A DNA stretch of 64,000 bases from Rheinheimera maricola (GTDB lineage Bacteria > Pseudomonadota > Gammaproteobacteria > Enterobacterales > Alteromonadaceae), in NCBI RefSeq assembly GCF_016918075.2, contig NZ_JAERPS020000001.1, positions 310,001 through 374,000 on the forward strand, written 5' to 3'. The notes below the pieces were generated by a model, which worked only from the letters and a program-made list of their open reading frames with translations, was not told the DNA's origin and did not search any database. Within the stretch, counting starts at the first letter, position 1. Every line of letters starts with the position of its first letter. This document shows, piece after piece, positions 34,528 to 43,557 of this stretch. The position numbers were made by a program, and so were the translations under genes.

Positions 34528-37074
34528 ATGGCGCTTAAAGTTAATATAATAGCCAACTACATTGGTACCGGGTATAACCTGCTAATTGGTATAGTCATTT
34601 TGCCGTTGTACCTTGGCTACATGGGAGCTGAAGCCTATGGCTTGGTTGGTTTTTTTACCTTGATGCAAGTGTGGCTAAATATTCTTGATTTAGGTTTAAG
34701 TCCAACACTCAATCGCCAAGCTGCTGCTGCATCTTCGTCGCCCAATGGCTATCAACATTTTGTCTCCCTGCTTAAAAGTTTTGAGCTGATCTTTTTTTTC
34801 TTAGCATTGGTTACCGTCAGTTTGGTATACATCGGTAGCGAGTGGATGTCGCATCACTGGTTTGACGCTCAGATCTTAACACCAGAGGATGTCCAGCACT
34901 CTGTACAGCTAATGGGCGTGATTATTGCGTTGCGTTGGCAAACTGCGTTATACCGCAGCGGAATATTGGGTTTTGAATATCATGTTTGGAACAATATGGT
35001 ATCGGTTACCTATGCCAGTTTCCGATTTATTGGCTCCTTGCTATTGGTCATGTTTGTCAGCAATGACATTCTGCATTTTTTTTATTACCAGTTATTTTTA
35101 TCCGCTATCGAATTCTTGGTACTACGCCATAAGCTATATCGCATTTTGCCAGCAAATATAGATAAGCGTTTACAGATAGATATACCGGCAGTTCGAAAAG
35201 TGGCGCCTTTTGCTCTTGGAGTTGCCTACAGTGCGTCGCTGTGGGTAATAGTAACTCAACTGGATAAGTTGATGTTGTCAACATTGTTGCCGTTAACTCA
35301 GTTTGGTTATTTCTCACTTGTTACCGTTATATCAAGCGGTTTGTTGCATATTACTTTTCCTGTTAGCGTCGCCATTCAACCTCGCCTTACTGCACTACTG
35401 GCAGAGGGAAAAATAGCCGAGATGCAACAGTTGTATCGAAGTGCTACCCGTTTTGTGGCCTTTATGAGTGGTGCGGTGGTCGTTGTAATGGTGGTGTACT
35501 CCGAGCCGCTACTGTATGCCTGGACAGGTGATCGTGAGGCAGCTAAATGGGGGGCTCCGGTATTAGTATGGTTTGCCCTTGGTAATGCCATGCTTACGCT
35601 GGGAACGTTTCAATACTTCTTGCAGTTCGCTTTTGGTAGTATGCGACTGCATGTTATCGGTTCAACCATTAGTGCTGTGCTTCAGGTTCCTATCATTCTG
35701 TATGCAGCTATTTATTATGGTGCTGTCGGGGCGGGGCTTGCCTGGTTCGGCTTTCGCTGTATTTTTTTCCTTATTTGGCCACCCATAGTACATAACCGCT
35801 TTGCGCCAGGCTTGCACAGTCGTTGGTTGCTGATCGATATAGTGCCTTGCATTGTGATCACAGTACTATTGATTATTCTATGGCAAATGATGTTGCCGCT
35901 TGCCGTCGACAACGAACGTTTTAATATTATGTTACATATTGGCATGGTCGCAATGCTAACCCTGGCATTAATGTTCTTGCCGTTATTTGTGTTTAGCCGC
36001 TGGCGGCGAAAACGTACTGATTTATTACCGTTAGCAAGTGGAACGGTTAGGGATGAACAAGAAATACTATCTCAGTGGTTAGATGTTGAGCTGAAAGTGA
36101 GCATTTGTTGCATTTGTCACAATCAAGAAAAGTACCTTGCTCAGGCGTTAGACAGCTTTTTACAACAAAAAACCGATTTTGCATTTGAGATTGTTGTACA
36201 TGACGATGCCTCAACTGACGGCAGCAGCGATATAATCCGGCAGTACGCCAACCGCTATCCACGGTTAATTAAACCAGTATTTCAGACAGAGAATCAATAT
36301 CGGCAAGGACGGCAAATTTCCGCCAATTTTGTTTGGCCTAAAGCGCGAGGTAAATATTTGGCGTTATGTGAAGGCGATGATTTTTGGTGCGACAGTAGCA
36401 AACTCGCCAGACAAATAGCTGTTTTAGAGAGAATGCCAGATGTTGATATTTGTTTTCATCCGAGTATTGAACTGTATCCGGATGGTAAGCAGATCCAAGC
36501 CTGTAACATGGGCAATAAAGCACGGATAATTGATTTTGCTCAAGTTGTCCGTGGTGGTGGTGGTTTTATACCTACTGCTGCCATCGTGGTGCGCCGTGTT
36601 GTTGTGCAACAGCTGCCAGCTTGGTTTCAGAATGTACCGGTAGGTGACTATTATTTGCAGATGCTGGCGGCAAAGCGCGGTGGTGCAGCATACTTGCCCC
36701 AGGTTATGTGCTGTTACCGACGAGAGGCTGATAATTCATGGAGTATTTCAACGCAACATTGGTCTGAGCACAAAATTGCTAAAGTATCGCAAGCTCACAT
36801 CAAAGTACTCACACAATTTCAAGCCGAATGTGCAGCTGAGTTTGCCAGTGATTTAAATTATGCCAAAGCAAGAGAGGTCATGTTAACGGCTATTATAGCG
36901 ATCAAGGCCAGAAATTTTGTGCTGGCAAAGCAATTAGTCGAACAAAGCTGGCAACATCGCCGTTTTGCCGGCACTCGCCAAACGCTGCTATACAGTTTAC
37001 GCAGTCAGCTAAAATTATTGTTCACACTACGCTTTATTCTCAGCAAGAGTAAGCAGGGTCTATCGAATGTCTGA
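34528..37074 (+). CDS. Wzx-type flippase fused to a family-2 glycosyltransferase
   Basis: 848 residues in one uninterrupted frame. Residues 1 to about 490 are a polysaccharide flippase of the MOP superfamily with roughly 12 spans (NIIANYIGTGYNLLIGIVIL, LDLGLSPTLNRQAAA). After a basic loop (FSRWRRKRTDL) a GT2 domain begins near residue 523: VSICCICHNQEKYLAQALDS, acidic HDDASTDGSSD and CEGDDFWCD. Flippase and glycosyltransferase are normally separate proteins. The joining region contains no stop or unusual repeat, so this looks like a genuine fusion that would couple a sugar transfer to translocation on the cytoplasmic side. It overlaps the next gene by 8 bases. Confidence 0.85.
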   Translation: MALKVNIIANYIGTGYNLLIGIVILPLYLGYMGAEAYGLVGFFTLMQVWLNILDLGLSPTLNRQAAAASSSPNGYQHFVSLLKSFELIFFFLALVTVSLVYIGSEWMSHHWFDAQILTPEDVQHSVQLMGVIIALRWQTALYRSGILGFEYHVWNNMVSVTYASFRFIGSLLLVMFVSNDILHFFYYQLFLSAIEFLVLRHKLYRILPANIDKRLQIDIPAVRKVAPFALGVAYSASLWVIVTQLDKLMLSTLLPLTQFGYFSLVTVISSGLLHITFPVSVAIQPRLTALLAEGKIAEMQQLYRSATRFVAFMSGAVVVVMVVYSEPLLYAWTGDREAAKWGAPVLVWFALGNAMLTLGTFQYFLQFAFGSMRLHVIGSTISAVLQVPIILYAAIYYGAVGAGLAWFGFRCIFFLIWPPIVHNRFAPGLHSRWLLIDIVPCIVITVLLIILWQMMLPLAVDNERFNIMLHIGMVAMLTLALMFLPLFVFSRWRRKRTDLLPLASGTVRDEQEILSQWLDVELKVSICCICHNQEKYLAQALDSFLQQKTDFAFEIVVHDDASTDGSSDIIRQYANRYPRLIKPVFQTENQYRQGRQISANFVWPKARGKYLALCEGDDFWCDSSKLARQIAVLERMPDVDICFHPSIELYPDGKQIQACNMGNKARIIDFAQVVRGGGGFIPTAAIVVRRVVVQQLPAWFQNVPVGDYYLQMLAAKRGGAAYLPQVMCCYRREADNSWSISTQHWSEHKIAKVSQAHIKVLTQFQAECAAEFASDLNYAKAREVMLTAIIAIKARNFVLAKQLVEQSWQHRRFAGTRQTLLYSLRSQLKLLFTLRFILSKSKQGLSNV

Positions 37075-38158
37075 ACATGATGTACAACGTTTGTTAGTTG
37101 TGATGGAAAGCTTTGTTATGGGCGGCGTAGAGCGTGTTACGCTGCGTTTGTTACAAGCGTTGCAGGAACAGTATACCAAGCTAAATATTGTCGTGGCGGT
37201 GCAGCAAAATAGCGGTGCCTTAGCCACTGAATTTTCACAAACATTAACCGTTGTCGAATTACCGCCCGGCAGCATAGCTCAGGCAAAGGCGTTACGTGGT
37301 TTAGTAACACAACAGCAAAGCCAACTGGTACTGTTTACCAAAGGCGGTTTGTCACGCTATCAGTTATGTCTACCGCGTAAAGTACGCAGTGTGGTGGTGC
37401 AGCACGTACCGCTGGCATTGCCTGGTTTGTCGAATGGTAAAAACTTGCTACGCCGGGTATTCGCTGCACTGTGTTTCCGGTTGGTCGATAAAGTGGTTAC
37501 CGTATCTGATGGTTTAAACCAGGACGTGTGTACCTCACTGAAGTTAGCGCCTACTAAGGTTGTAACCATTTACAACCCCGTGCTCACGGAGGCGTTAGCC
37601 GGTATGGCAGAACAACCGCTGCCAGCCCAAATGTTGCCGCTAACGTCATACTTTATTTGTGTCGGCCGGTTAGACTATCAAAAAGGCTACGATATGTTGC
37701 TTAAAATATGGCAGCAACCGCAGTTACAGCAGCAGCATGTTTGTATTATTGGCGACGGTCCTTTATTGCATGAGTTGTCTGAACAAATTGTTCAGCTGGG
37801 CTTATCAGAGCGTGTGCATCTATTAGGCTCGCACAATAACCCGTATTGTTTTATGCGCCATGCTACAGCATTATTATTGCCATCGCGATTTGAAGGTTTA
37901 CCCACAGTGTTGGTTGAAGCCGCTGCGCTTGGCCGCCAACTAGTAGCCTTCGATTGCCCCTATGGCCCGGCCGAGTTACTTAACGAGGGCCGTGATGGCT
38001 ATCTTATTGCTGCCGGTGATATAACCGCCTTTGCCGATGCAGTAGCGCAGGTTGCGCACGGGCAGTATAAACCTTTACCAGATGTCAGCGCGTTCTTTGC
38101 TGCAGCTGCAGCCGAAAATTATTTTCAATTGTTCACTCAGTTGTTTAAGAGGCACTAG
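37067..38158 (+). CDS. family-4 glycosyltransferase
   Basis: Retaining GT-B glycosyltransferase of surface polysaccharide synthesis. 363 residues: N-terminal FVMGGVERVTLRLLQAL (donor-domain start), C-terminal VGRLDYQKGYDMLLKIW, and LLPSRFEGLPTVLVEAAALG with the E-x7-E motif typical of GT4. Donor and acceptor are not predictable. It overlaps the flippase fusion by 8 bases and precedes the polymerase by 3 bases. Confidence 0.88.
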   Translation: MSEHDVQRLLVVMESFVMGGVERVTLRLLQALQEQYTKLNIVVAVQQNSGALATEFSQTLTVVELPPGSIAQAKALRGLVTQQQSQLVLFTKGGLSRYQLCLPRKVRSVVVQHVPLALPGLSNGKNLLRRVFAALCFRLVDKVVTVSDGLNQDVCTSLKLAPTKVVTIYNPVLTEALAGMAEQPLPAQMLPLTSYFICVGRLDYQKGYDMLLKIWQQPQLQQQHVCIIGDGPLLHELSEQIVQLGLSERVHLLGSHNNPYCFMRHATALLLPSRFEGLPTVLVEAAALGRQLVAFDCPYGPAELLNEGRDGYLIAAGDITAFADAVAQVAHGQYKPLPDVSAFFAAAAAENYFQLFTQLFKRH

Positions 38159-38161
38159 TTA

Positions 38162-39466
38162 ATGCAGCGGCTAAATGTATTTAGTAACGCATTAACACCA
38201 GTAGCGCTGATTTTACTGTTTCTATGTTATTGGCCAACTTACATAGTGCCTGGTTTGCCAGTTGATGCGTTACAAAAAGCACATTACGTGATGGTGGCAC
38301 TCTTTGCTGTGGCTATTTGCTGGCTAAATGGGGCTAGGTTGGTTATGCCCAAGCTGGCGGTGCTCTATTTGCTGCCGCTGTTGGTGTACCTGTTGGTGTT
38401 TCCGCAAATCCTAGCGGTTACTACTTTTTTCCATATTGGTTTAATCCTAAAAGTTTTCACTTTCAGCTTATTTATTGTGGCGGTGTATTCTGTGTTACGA
38501 AAAAGCTTTAACGTTAACAACACGCCAAGCCTAACACGGTTATTTTACTTAGTCTTATTGCTACAGTTAATGTTTGTTGCCCTGCAACTTGTGTTCGGTG
38601 ATACCACCTGGCTAGGTTGGTGGAACCATAAAGAGGTAGTTACGGCCTGGGGTAAGCGGGCACCTGGCACCTTCGATTGGGTGTATTCAACCTGTTATTT
38701 TTTAACATTTTTTATCCCTATGTTGTTATTAAATAGTGTCCGGTCACGCTATAAATTTCTTAACGCCATTTTGCTGGGGGCCGTGCTTATTGTGGTGTTA
38801 TTATCACAATCTAAAACAGGCTATCTGGCAACGGTACTGGTTTTTGCCTATCTGTTGCTCTTTATGTGGTGCAGTGGTGCTAAAGCTAGCGGCCGGGTTG
38901 CGCTGCTATATCTGTTGATGGCAGTGTTTTTATTGTTGGTATTGATATATTCAGGTATTGAATTAGAGTACATCAGCAATTTTATCGAGTTAATTAGCAG
39001 TGGTAGCACTGACGGCTCAACTTACACCCGTTTACACCAAACTAAGTTGGCGGTTGGTGAGGGGTTGGCGTACTGGTATCAAGGTTCGCCAGACGTACTG
39101 CGCGGGGTGGTAATAGAAAACGCTTATCTGGATTATTTGTTTCGCTATGGTATCTGGGGCTTGATGCAGTATTTGGTGTTTATCGGTTTACTGGTATTGA
39201 TCAGTGGCGTAGTTGCTTATAAAGCGGTGCAGCAAGCTAATGCGGCGCTGATACCTAATCAAACCGCGCTGATAGCACTATGTTGTCATATTTCTATGGT
39301 CGCTTTGTCGATATACTCACTCAGTGCCGCCACTGCCGACGCATATAAATCGTCAATGTGGACATGTTTTGTTTTTACCTTGACGATTTTTGTTTATCAT
39401 TACTCACTTAAACCAACGCAAGCGCTTACAGAACGCAGTGCAAATTCGCAAATAGCAGGCACCTGA
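38162..39466 (+). CDS. Wzy/WaaL-like O-antigen polymerase or ligase
   Basis: 434 residues with about 11-12 hydrophobic spans and a larger periplasmic loop near residues 270-320 containing GSTDGSTYTRLHQTK and VVIENAYLDYLFRYGIWGL, a pattern shared by Wzy polymerases and O-antigen ligases. Neighbouring wzz and flippase genes favour a Wzy polymerase. The two families cannot be separated by eye. Confidence 0.8.
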   Translation: MQRLNVFSNALTPVALILLFLCYWPTYIVPGLPVDALQKAHYVMVALFAVAICWLNGARLVMPKLAVLYLLPLLVYLLVFPQILAVTTFFHIGLILKVFTFSLFIVAVYSVLRKSFNVNNTPSLTRLFYLVLLLQLMFVALQLVFGDTTWLGWWNHKEVVTAWGKRAPGTFDWVYSTCYFLTFFIPMLLLNSVRSRYKFLNAILLGAVLIVVLLSQSKTGYLATVLVFAYLLLFMWCSGAKASGRVALLYLLMAVFLLLVLIYSGIELEYISNFIELISSGSTDGSTYTRLHQTKLAVGEGLAYWYQGSPDVLRGVVIENAYLDYLFRYGIWGLMQYLVFIGLLVLISGVVAYKAVQQANAALIPNQTALIALCCHISMVALSIYSLSAATADAYKSSMWTCFVFTLTIFVYHYSLKPTQALTERSANSQIAGT

Positions 39467-39470
39467 CGCA

Positions 39471-40223
39471 ATGAACTTCGACAATCTGCAGCTACTCGAG
39501 CAACGGATCCGCAGCAAAGAGCATTTTATTAGCTTAATGCAGCAGAGCAGTGCGCAGGTCACGACCAGTTTTGTTAATCCGTTTTCAGTAAAGGTGCTGG
39601 CAGAAAAGCCCGACCTTATTCGTCAGATAGACCATTTTTATGTCGATGGCGGCTTGTACGTTAAGCTGTTTAACCTGTTTGGCGCCGGCGATAAAATTAA
39701 TCGCTGTAGTTTTGATTTCTCCTCAGTTGCCTGCGACTTTTTTAGTTACTGCCAAAACCATCAGATAAAAATTGCCCTTATTGGCGCCAAGCCAGAAGAA
39801 ATAACCGTTGCTGTGGCGAATATCCAGCAAAAGTACTCTCAGCTAAACATTGCCTATGTGCGCCACGGCTACTTTGCCGATGCCGGGCAGCGCGAGCAAT
39901 GCTTTGCTGAAATTAACGCCAGTGGCGCCAGTGCGCTGATTTGTGGCATGGGCACACCACAACAAGAACAGTTAATTGTCGCCGCGCGCGAAGCTTGCCC
40001 TCAGGTGCGTTTTTTTTCTACCTGCGGTGGCTTTTTCACCCAAACGTCGTTAGATATTGAATACTGGCATCCATTAATGAACCGATTAGGCCTGCGCTGG
40101 TTGCAGCGTGCGGTGCAGCATTCGCATGTGCGCAACCGCATTCTGCGCGACTATCCACTATTTATCTGGCACTACCTGAAATACGCCCTAAAGCAACGTC
40201 GTAATAAGGACAATGCCAGTTGA
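39471..40223 (+). CDS. WecG/TagA/CpsF-family glycosyltransferase
   Basis: Cytoplasmic membrane-associated GT26 enzyme that adds ManNAc or ManNAcA to lipid-linked GlcNAc. 250 residues with DHFYVDGGLYVKLF, ALIGAKPEEITVAV, ALICGMGTPQQEQL and the C-terminal basic stretch RWLQRAVQHSHVRNRILRDY. The family fits the wecB gene at 15 kb, which would supply UDP-ManNAc. TGATGA couples it to the next gene. Confidence 0.88.
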   Translation: MNFDNLQLLEQRIRSKEHFISLMQQSSAQVTTSFVNPFSVKVLAEKPDLIRQIDHFYVDGGLYVKLFNLFGAGDKINRCSFDFSSVACDFFSYCQNHQIKIALIGAKPEEITVAVANIQQKYSQLNIAYVRHGYFADAGQREQCFAEINASGASALICGMGTPQQEQLIVAAREACPQVRFFSTCGGFFTQTSLDIEYWHPLMNRLGLRWLQRAVQHSHVRNRILRDYPLFIWHYLKYALKQRRNKDNAS

Positions 40224-41176
40224 TGAGCAGCAGCAATCCGAAGTCGGTATTAATTACCGGCACTACCGGCCTGGTGGGGCGCAGCCTAATGCAGCAGCTT
40301 GCAGGGCAATGCACACTTTACAGTATGGGGCGCAGCAAGCCTGAGGCTGACATAGTACATATTGACGCCCATTTTGGTGATAACCAACACTGGCTTGAAG
40401 CAGTCGAGCAAATTTTGCCGCAGGTAGAGGTTGTGGTGCACTGTGCTGCCAGAGTGCATGTTATGCAAGACAGCGCCAGTAACCCGTTGCAACAGTTTAC
40501 TGCGGTGAATACCGACGCCACCCTGGCATTAGCCAAAGCGGCAGCGAGCGCCGGCGTAAAACGTTTTATTTTTATCAGTAGTATTAAAGTTAATGGCGAA
40601 TACACACTAGCGGGGGTGCCGTTTACTGCCGCCGATAAAGTCGCACCCACTGACCCCTATGCCCATTCTAAATGGCAGGCAGAGCGGGGTTTACTGCAGT
40701 TGGGGCAGCACACTGAGATGGAGATTGTTATTATCCGACCGCCGTTAGTTTATGGCCCGGGTGTTAAAGCCAATTTTCGCGCGTTAGCTGCAGCGGTAAA
40801 GCGGGGTTATCCATTACCCTTTGGTGCCATTGACAATAAACGTAGCCTGGTGGCGCTGCAAAACTTAGTTAGTTTAATACAATGCTGTCTTACCCATCCT
40901 GCTGCCAGTGGGCAAACTTTGCTGGTCAGTGATGGCATTGATTTGTCCAGTGCCGAATTGGTGCGATTAATGGCGGCGGCACAAGGGGTGAAAGCCCGGG
41001 TCTGGCCGGTGCCGGGGTGGCTGCTGCAATCTGCCGCAACATTATTTGGTAAAGCTGAGCAATACCGGCGTGTGGTCGGCAGTTTACAGTTGGATATCAC
41101 AGCTACGTGTAACAGGTTAAACTGGTCTCCACCGCTGACACCTGAACAAGCAATAACAAAAGCGCTGGAAAACTAA
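40223..41176 (+). CDS. NAD-dependent SDR sugar epimerase/dehydratase
   Basis: 317 residues from the ATG at 40223 overlapping the preceding stop. Rossmann motif TGTTGLVGRSLM, then CAARVHVMQD, the active-site ISSIKVNGEY and YAHSK (YxxxK), and PPLVYGPGVKANFRAL. The protein resembles WbpV/WbjF-like epimerases often found beside the initiating MraY-type transferase, but no such transferase is in this window. Substrate not predictable. Confidence 0.82.
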   Translation: MSSSNPKSVLITGTTGLVGRSLMQQLAGQCTLYSMGRSKPEADIVHIDAHFGDNQHWLEAVEQILPQVEVVVHCAARVHVMQDSASNPLQQFTAVNTDATLALAKAAASAGVKRFIFISSIKVNGEYTLAGVPFTAADKVAPTDPYAHSKWQAERGLLQLGQHTEMEIVIIRPPLVYGPGVKANFRALAAAVKRGYPLPFGAIDNKRSLVALQNLVSLIQCCLTHPAASGQTLLVSDGIDLSSAELVRLMAAAQGVKARVWPVPGWLLQSAATLFGKAEQYRRVVGSLQLDITATCNRLNWSPPLTPEQAITKALEN

Positions 41177-41190
41177 GCAGCTGGCTAGCA

Positions 41191-41203
41191 ACCCTTAAAG
41201 GGT
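41191..41203 (+). repeat. 13-bp perfect palindrome in a promoter-like gap
   Basis: ACCCTT, A, AAGGGT lies just before a possible promoter TTGGTA (41206-41211), 17 bases, TACATT (41229-41234). It has no T-run, so an operator is more plausible than a terminator. The 88-base gap separates the Wzy-type genes from the capsule-export genes. Confidence 0.35.
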
Positions 41204-41264
41204 GTTTGGTAAAGTGGTTTTCTAATGTTACATTAACAACAATTTTTTCAGGACGATAAACGCA

Positions 41265-41585
41265 ATGAAGTCTGCTCTGTTCACTGCTGTACCCTTGATG
41301 TTATTACTCGCTGGCTGTAGCCAAACGTTTGCGCCCGAGCGCACGCTAGCGCCGGCATCAATTATTAGCTACAACGCTGCAGTAAAGCTTGAGCAGCTCA
41401 GGCCGGGCCAGACAGTACTGCTTGGGGCAACCCCATGGGGCGATAATATCAATGTCACAGCGTTGGAACGTTATCGTTCTGCTTCTGGTTTCGATTGCCT
41501 AAAGCTACAGCTAACTAATCAAAAAGCATTAGCGTGTCAGACGGCAGATAATTTGTGGCTGGCTGAACAAGCCTACGCCCAGTAA
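41265..41585 (+). CDS. small lipoprotein of unknown function
   Basis: 106 residues with a lipoprotein signal (lipobox LLAGC, Cys18). The mature part is short and beta-rich (QLRPGQTVLLGATPWGDN, FDCLKLQLTNQKALACQ), with two cysteines that could form a disulfide. No family is recognised. It precedes the SLBB exporter by 62 bases and may assist outer-membrane capsule export. Confidence 0.7.
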   Translation: MKSALFTAVPLMLLLAGCSQTFAPERTLAPASIISYNAAVKLEQLRPGQTVLLGATPWGDNINVTALERYRSASGFDCLKLQLTNQKALACQTADNLWLAEQAYAQ

Positions 41586-41647
41586 TAACAGCGAGTAACG
41601 GCAGGCAGTTAACTACTGTCAGGGTCCCGGATTTCAGGAATGGCATA

Positions 41648-43552
41648 ATGATGTATGCAAATATCAGCACGGCGTATGCGAAAATAGCAGCGGCGTATGC
41701 AAATTTAACCACAGTAGCGCAGTTTACTGCCGCGCAAGCTCCAACCGTGCAATCTTCAACCGCTAAGCTACAGACTGTGCGCGCACAGCCAAACCACACA
41801 GCCGCCAGGGTTGCACGCCCGGCCGGTAGCCTGCGTGCTATTGCTGGTGTGCTAGGTGCGCTGTGCTGCTTACAACCGGCGCTGGCACAAAGCCTGGCCG
41901 ATATACCGGCAAGTCAGCGTGCTGCAGCCATGAATAACAGCCAGGTGCAGCAGTTACTGAATGACAACAAAAACAGCACCCCGGTGCTGGCCGAGCAAGG
42001 GCTTAACACCAGCTGGCAAACCGGTCAATATGGCCCCAGCGTGGGCACTAAGCCAGCAAATAGCAGCGATATAATGCCATTTGGTGCCGAGTTATTTGGC
42101 GGTGGTTTTCGTGGCCTGCGCTCAGATGGCTTAAACCCAAATTATAAAGTGTTACCGGGTGACCAAATTACGCTGCGTATTTGGGGCTCGGTTGAAGTAG
42201 ACCGCGTGCTACCGGTCGATGCACAAGGCAACATTTTTATCCCCTCTGTCGGTCCGGTTCAGGTTATGGGCACCAGCCATCAGCAACTCGATGCACTGGT
42301 GCGCTCTGCAGTACGTCGGGTTTATCCAGACAACGTGCAGGTATACACCAATTTGCAAGGCGTGCAGCCGGTAGCCGTGTTTGTTACCGGTTATGTGCAG
42401 CAACCTGGCCGCTATGCCGGTGTACCATCTGATTCAGCCTTGTTTTTTCTTGACCAGGCCGGTGGTATTGATAATGCGCTGGGCAGTTACCGCCAGATAA
42501 AGCTGCTGCGCAACGGCGAGGTCCTGCAAAACCTGGATCTCTATCAGTTTGTGCTGGCCGGGCAATTAGCACATCCACAATTTGAAAATGGCGATACCTT
42601 ATTAGTCGAACAGCGTCAGCAAGTGGTGCAGGTGAGTGGCGATGTGGCACGTGCGTACCAGTACGAGCTTAATAATAGTGAGTCGGCCGATGTCTTGTTA
42701 ACGCGGGTGCAGTTAAAACCAGGTGTTACCCATGTCTTGCATCGCGGTATTAATGCCACAACACCTTATTCAGACTATGTACGCTTAAACGAGTTAAGCC
42801 AGCTAATATTGGCGAATGGTGATGAACTGGTATTTAGCGTAGACCAACAAGCCAGCCAGATCGTGGTGCAGGTAGAGGGTAATTTTCTTGGCCAGTCCAG
42901 GTTTGTCGTGCCAAAGCACGCCAGTTTGCAACAGGTGCTGCGCAACATTGCGATTGACCCGGCGATAGCCGATATCAACAATATTTCATTACGCCGCCTT
43001 AGTATTGCCGAGCGGCAGCGTGCGTCATTGCTAGAGGCCTTACGCCGGCTGGAAACCACCTATTTAGGTGCACCATCAGCCACGGTAGAAGAGTCGGCCA
43101 TTCGCGTACGTGAAGCAGAACTAATAAGTCAGTTTGTGCAAAAAGCCCGTCAGGTGCAGCCAACTGGCCGCCTGGTGGTCGCCGATGACATCAGCGGTGT
43201 GGCCGACATCCGGCTGCAAGACGGTGATGTTATTACTATCCCAGAGCTTAGCGATGCGGTGTTAGTGAGTGGCGAGGTGTTTGTGCCGCAATCGGTGGTA
43301 TTTAGCGGCAGAAAAAGTCTGGAGGACTATATCGCCGCGGCCGGTGGCTACAGCCAGCACGCCGACAAGAGCCGTATTCTGGTGGTGCGTCCCAATGGTG
43401 AGATCCGCCTGGCTGACGATGTTGACATTCGCTCTGGTGACGAAATCCTCGTGTTGCCAAAAGTAAGCAGTAAAAATCTTGAGCTGGCATCGTCTATTAG
43501 CCAAATTCTGTATCAAATTGCTGTGGCAACCAAAGTCGCTCTGGACCTGTAA
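41648..43552 (+). CDS. KpsD/CtrA-type SLBB capsule exporter
   Basis: Outer-membrane or periplasmic exit channel of ABC-dependent capsule export. 634 residues. A poly-export domain (about 165-245, YKVLPGDQITLRIWGSVEVD, VLPVDAQGNIFIPSVGPVQV) is followed by SLBB units (VTGYVQQPGRYAGVP, VQVSGDVARAYQYELN, VSGEVFVPQSVVFSGR). A hydrophobic signal-like segment (LRAIAGVLGALCCLQPALA) begins only near residue 61. It is preceded by three 7-residue repeats starting YAN/YAK/YAN, so either the signal peptide is unusually long or the true start is internal. No better internal start codon is visible. A C-terminal hydrophobic helix ends the protein. Followed by kpsM after 5 bases. Confidence 0.85.
   Translation: MMYANISTAYAKIAAAYANLTTVAQFTAAQAPTVQSSTAKLQTVRAQPNHTAARVARPAGSLRAIAGVLGALCCLQPALAQSLADIPASQRAAAMNNSQVQQLLNDNKNSTPVLAEQGLNTSWQTGQYGPSVGTKPANSSDIMPFGAELFGGGFRGLRSDGLNPNYKVLPGDQITLRIWGSVEVDRVLPVDAQGNIFIPSVGPVQVMGTSHQQLDALVRSAVRRVYPDNVQVYTNLQGVQPVAVFVTGYVQQPGRYAGVPSDSALFFLDQAGGIDNALGSYRQIKLLRNGEVLQNLDLYQFVLAGQLAHPQFENGDTLLVEQRQQVVQVSGDVARAYQYELNNSESADVLLTRVQLKPGVTHVLHRGINATTPYSDYVRLNELSQLILANGDELVFSVDQQASQIVVQVEGNFLGQSRFVVPKHASLQQVLRNIAIDPAIADINNISLRRLSIAERQRASLLEALRRLETTYLGAPSATVEESAIRVREAELISQFVQKARQVQPTGRLVVADDISGVADIRLQDGDVITIPELSDAVLVSGEVFVPQSVVFSGRKSLEDYIAAAGGYSQHADKSRILVVRPNGEIRLADDVDIRSGDEILVLPKVSSKNLELASSISQILYQIAVATKVALDL
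41654..41716 (+). repeat. three tandem 21-bp repeats at the 5' end of the SLBB exporter gene
   Basis: Units 41654-41674, 41675-41695 and 41696-41716 each begin TATGC(A/G)AA and encode YANISTA, YAKIAAA and YANLTTV. They lie ahead of the hydrophobic signal segment. Confidence 0.7.
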
Positions 43553-43557
43553 TACCG

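Noticed and set aside
41515-41799. 94-codon minus-strand ORF with alternating FAYA motifs
   Set aside because: Antisense reading of the 21-bp repeats; no ribosome-binding site.
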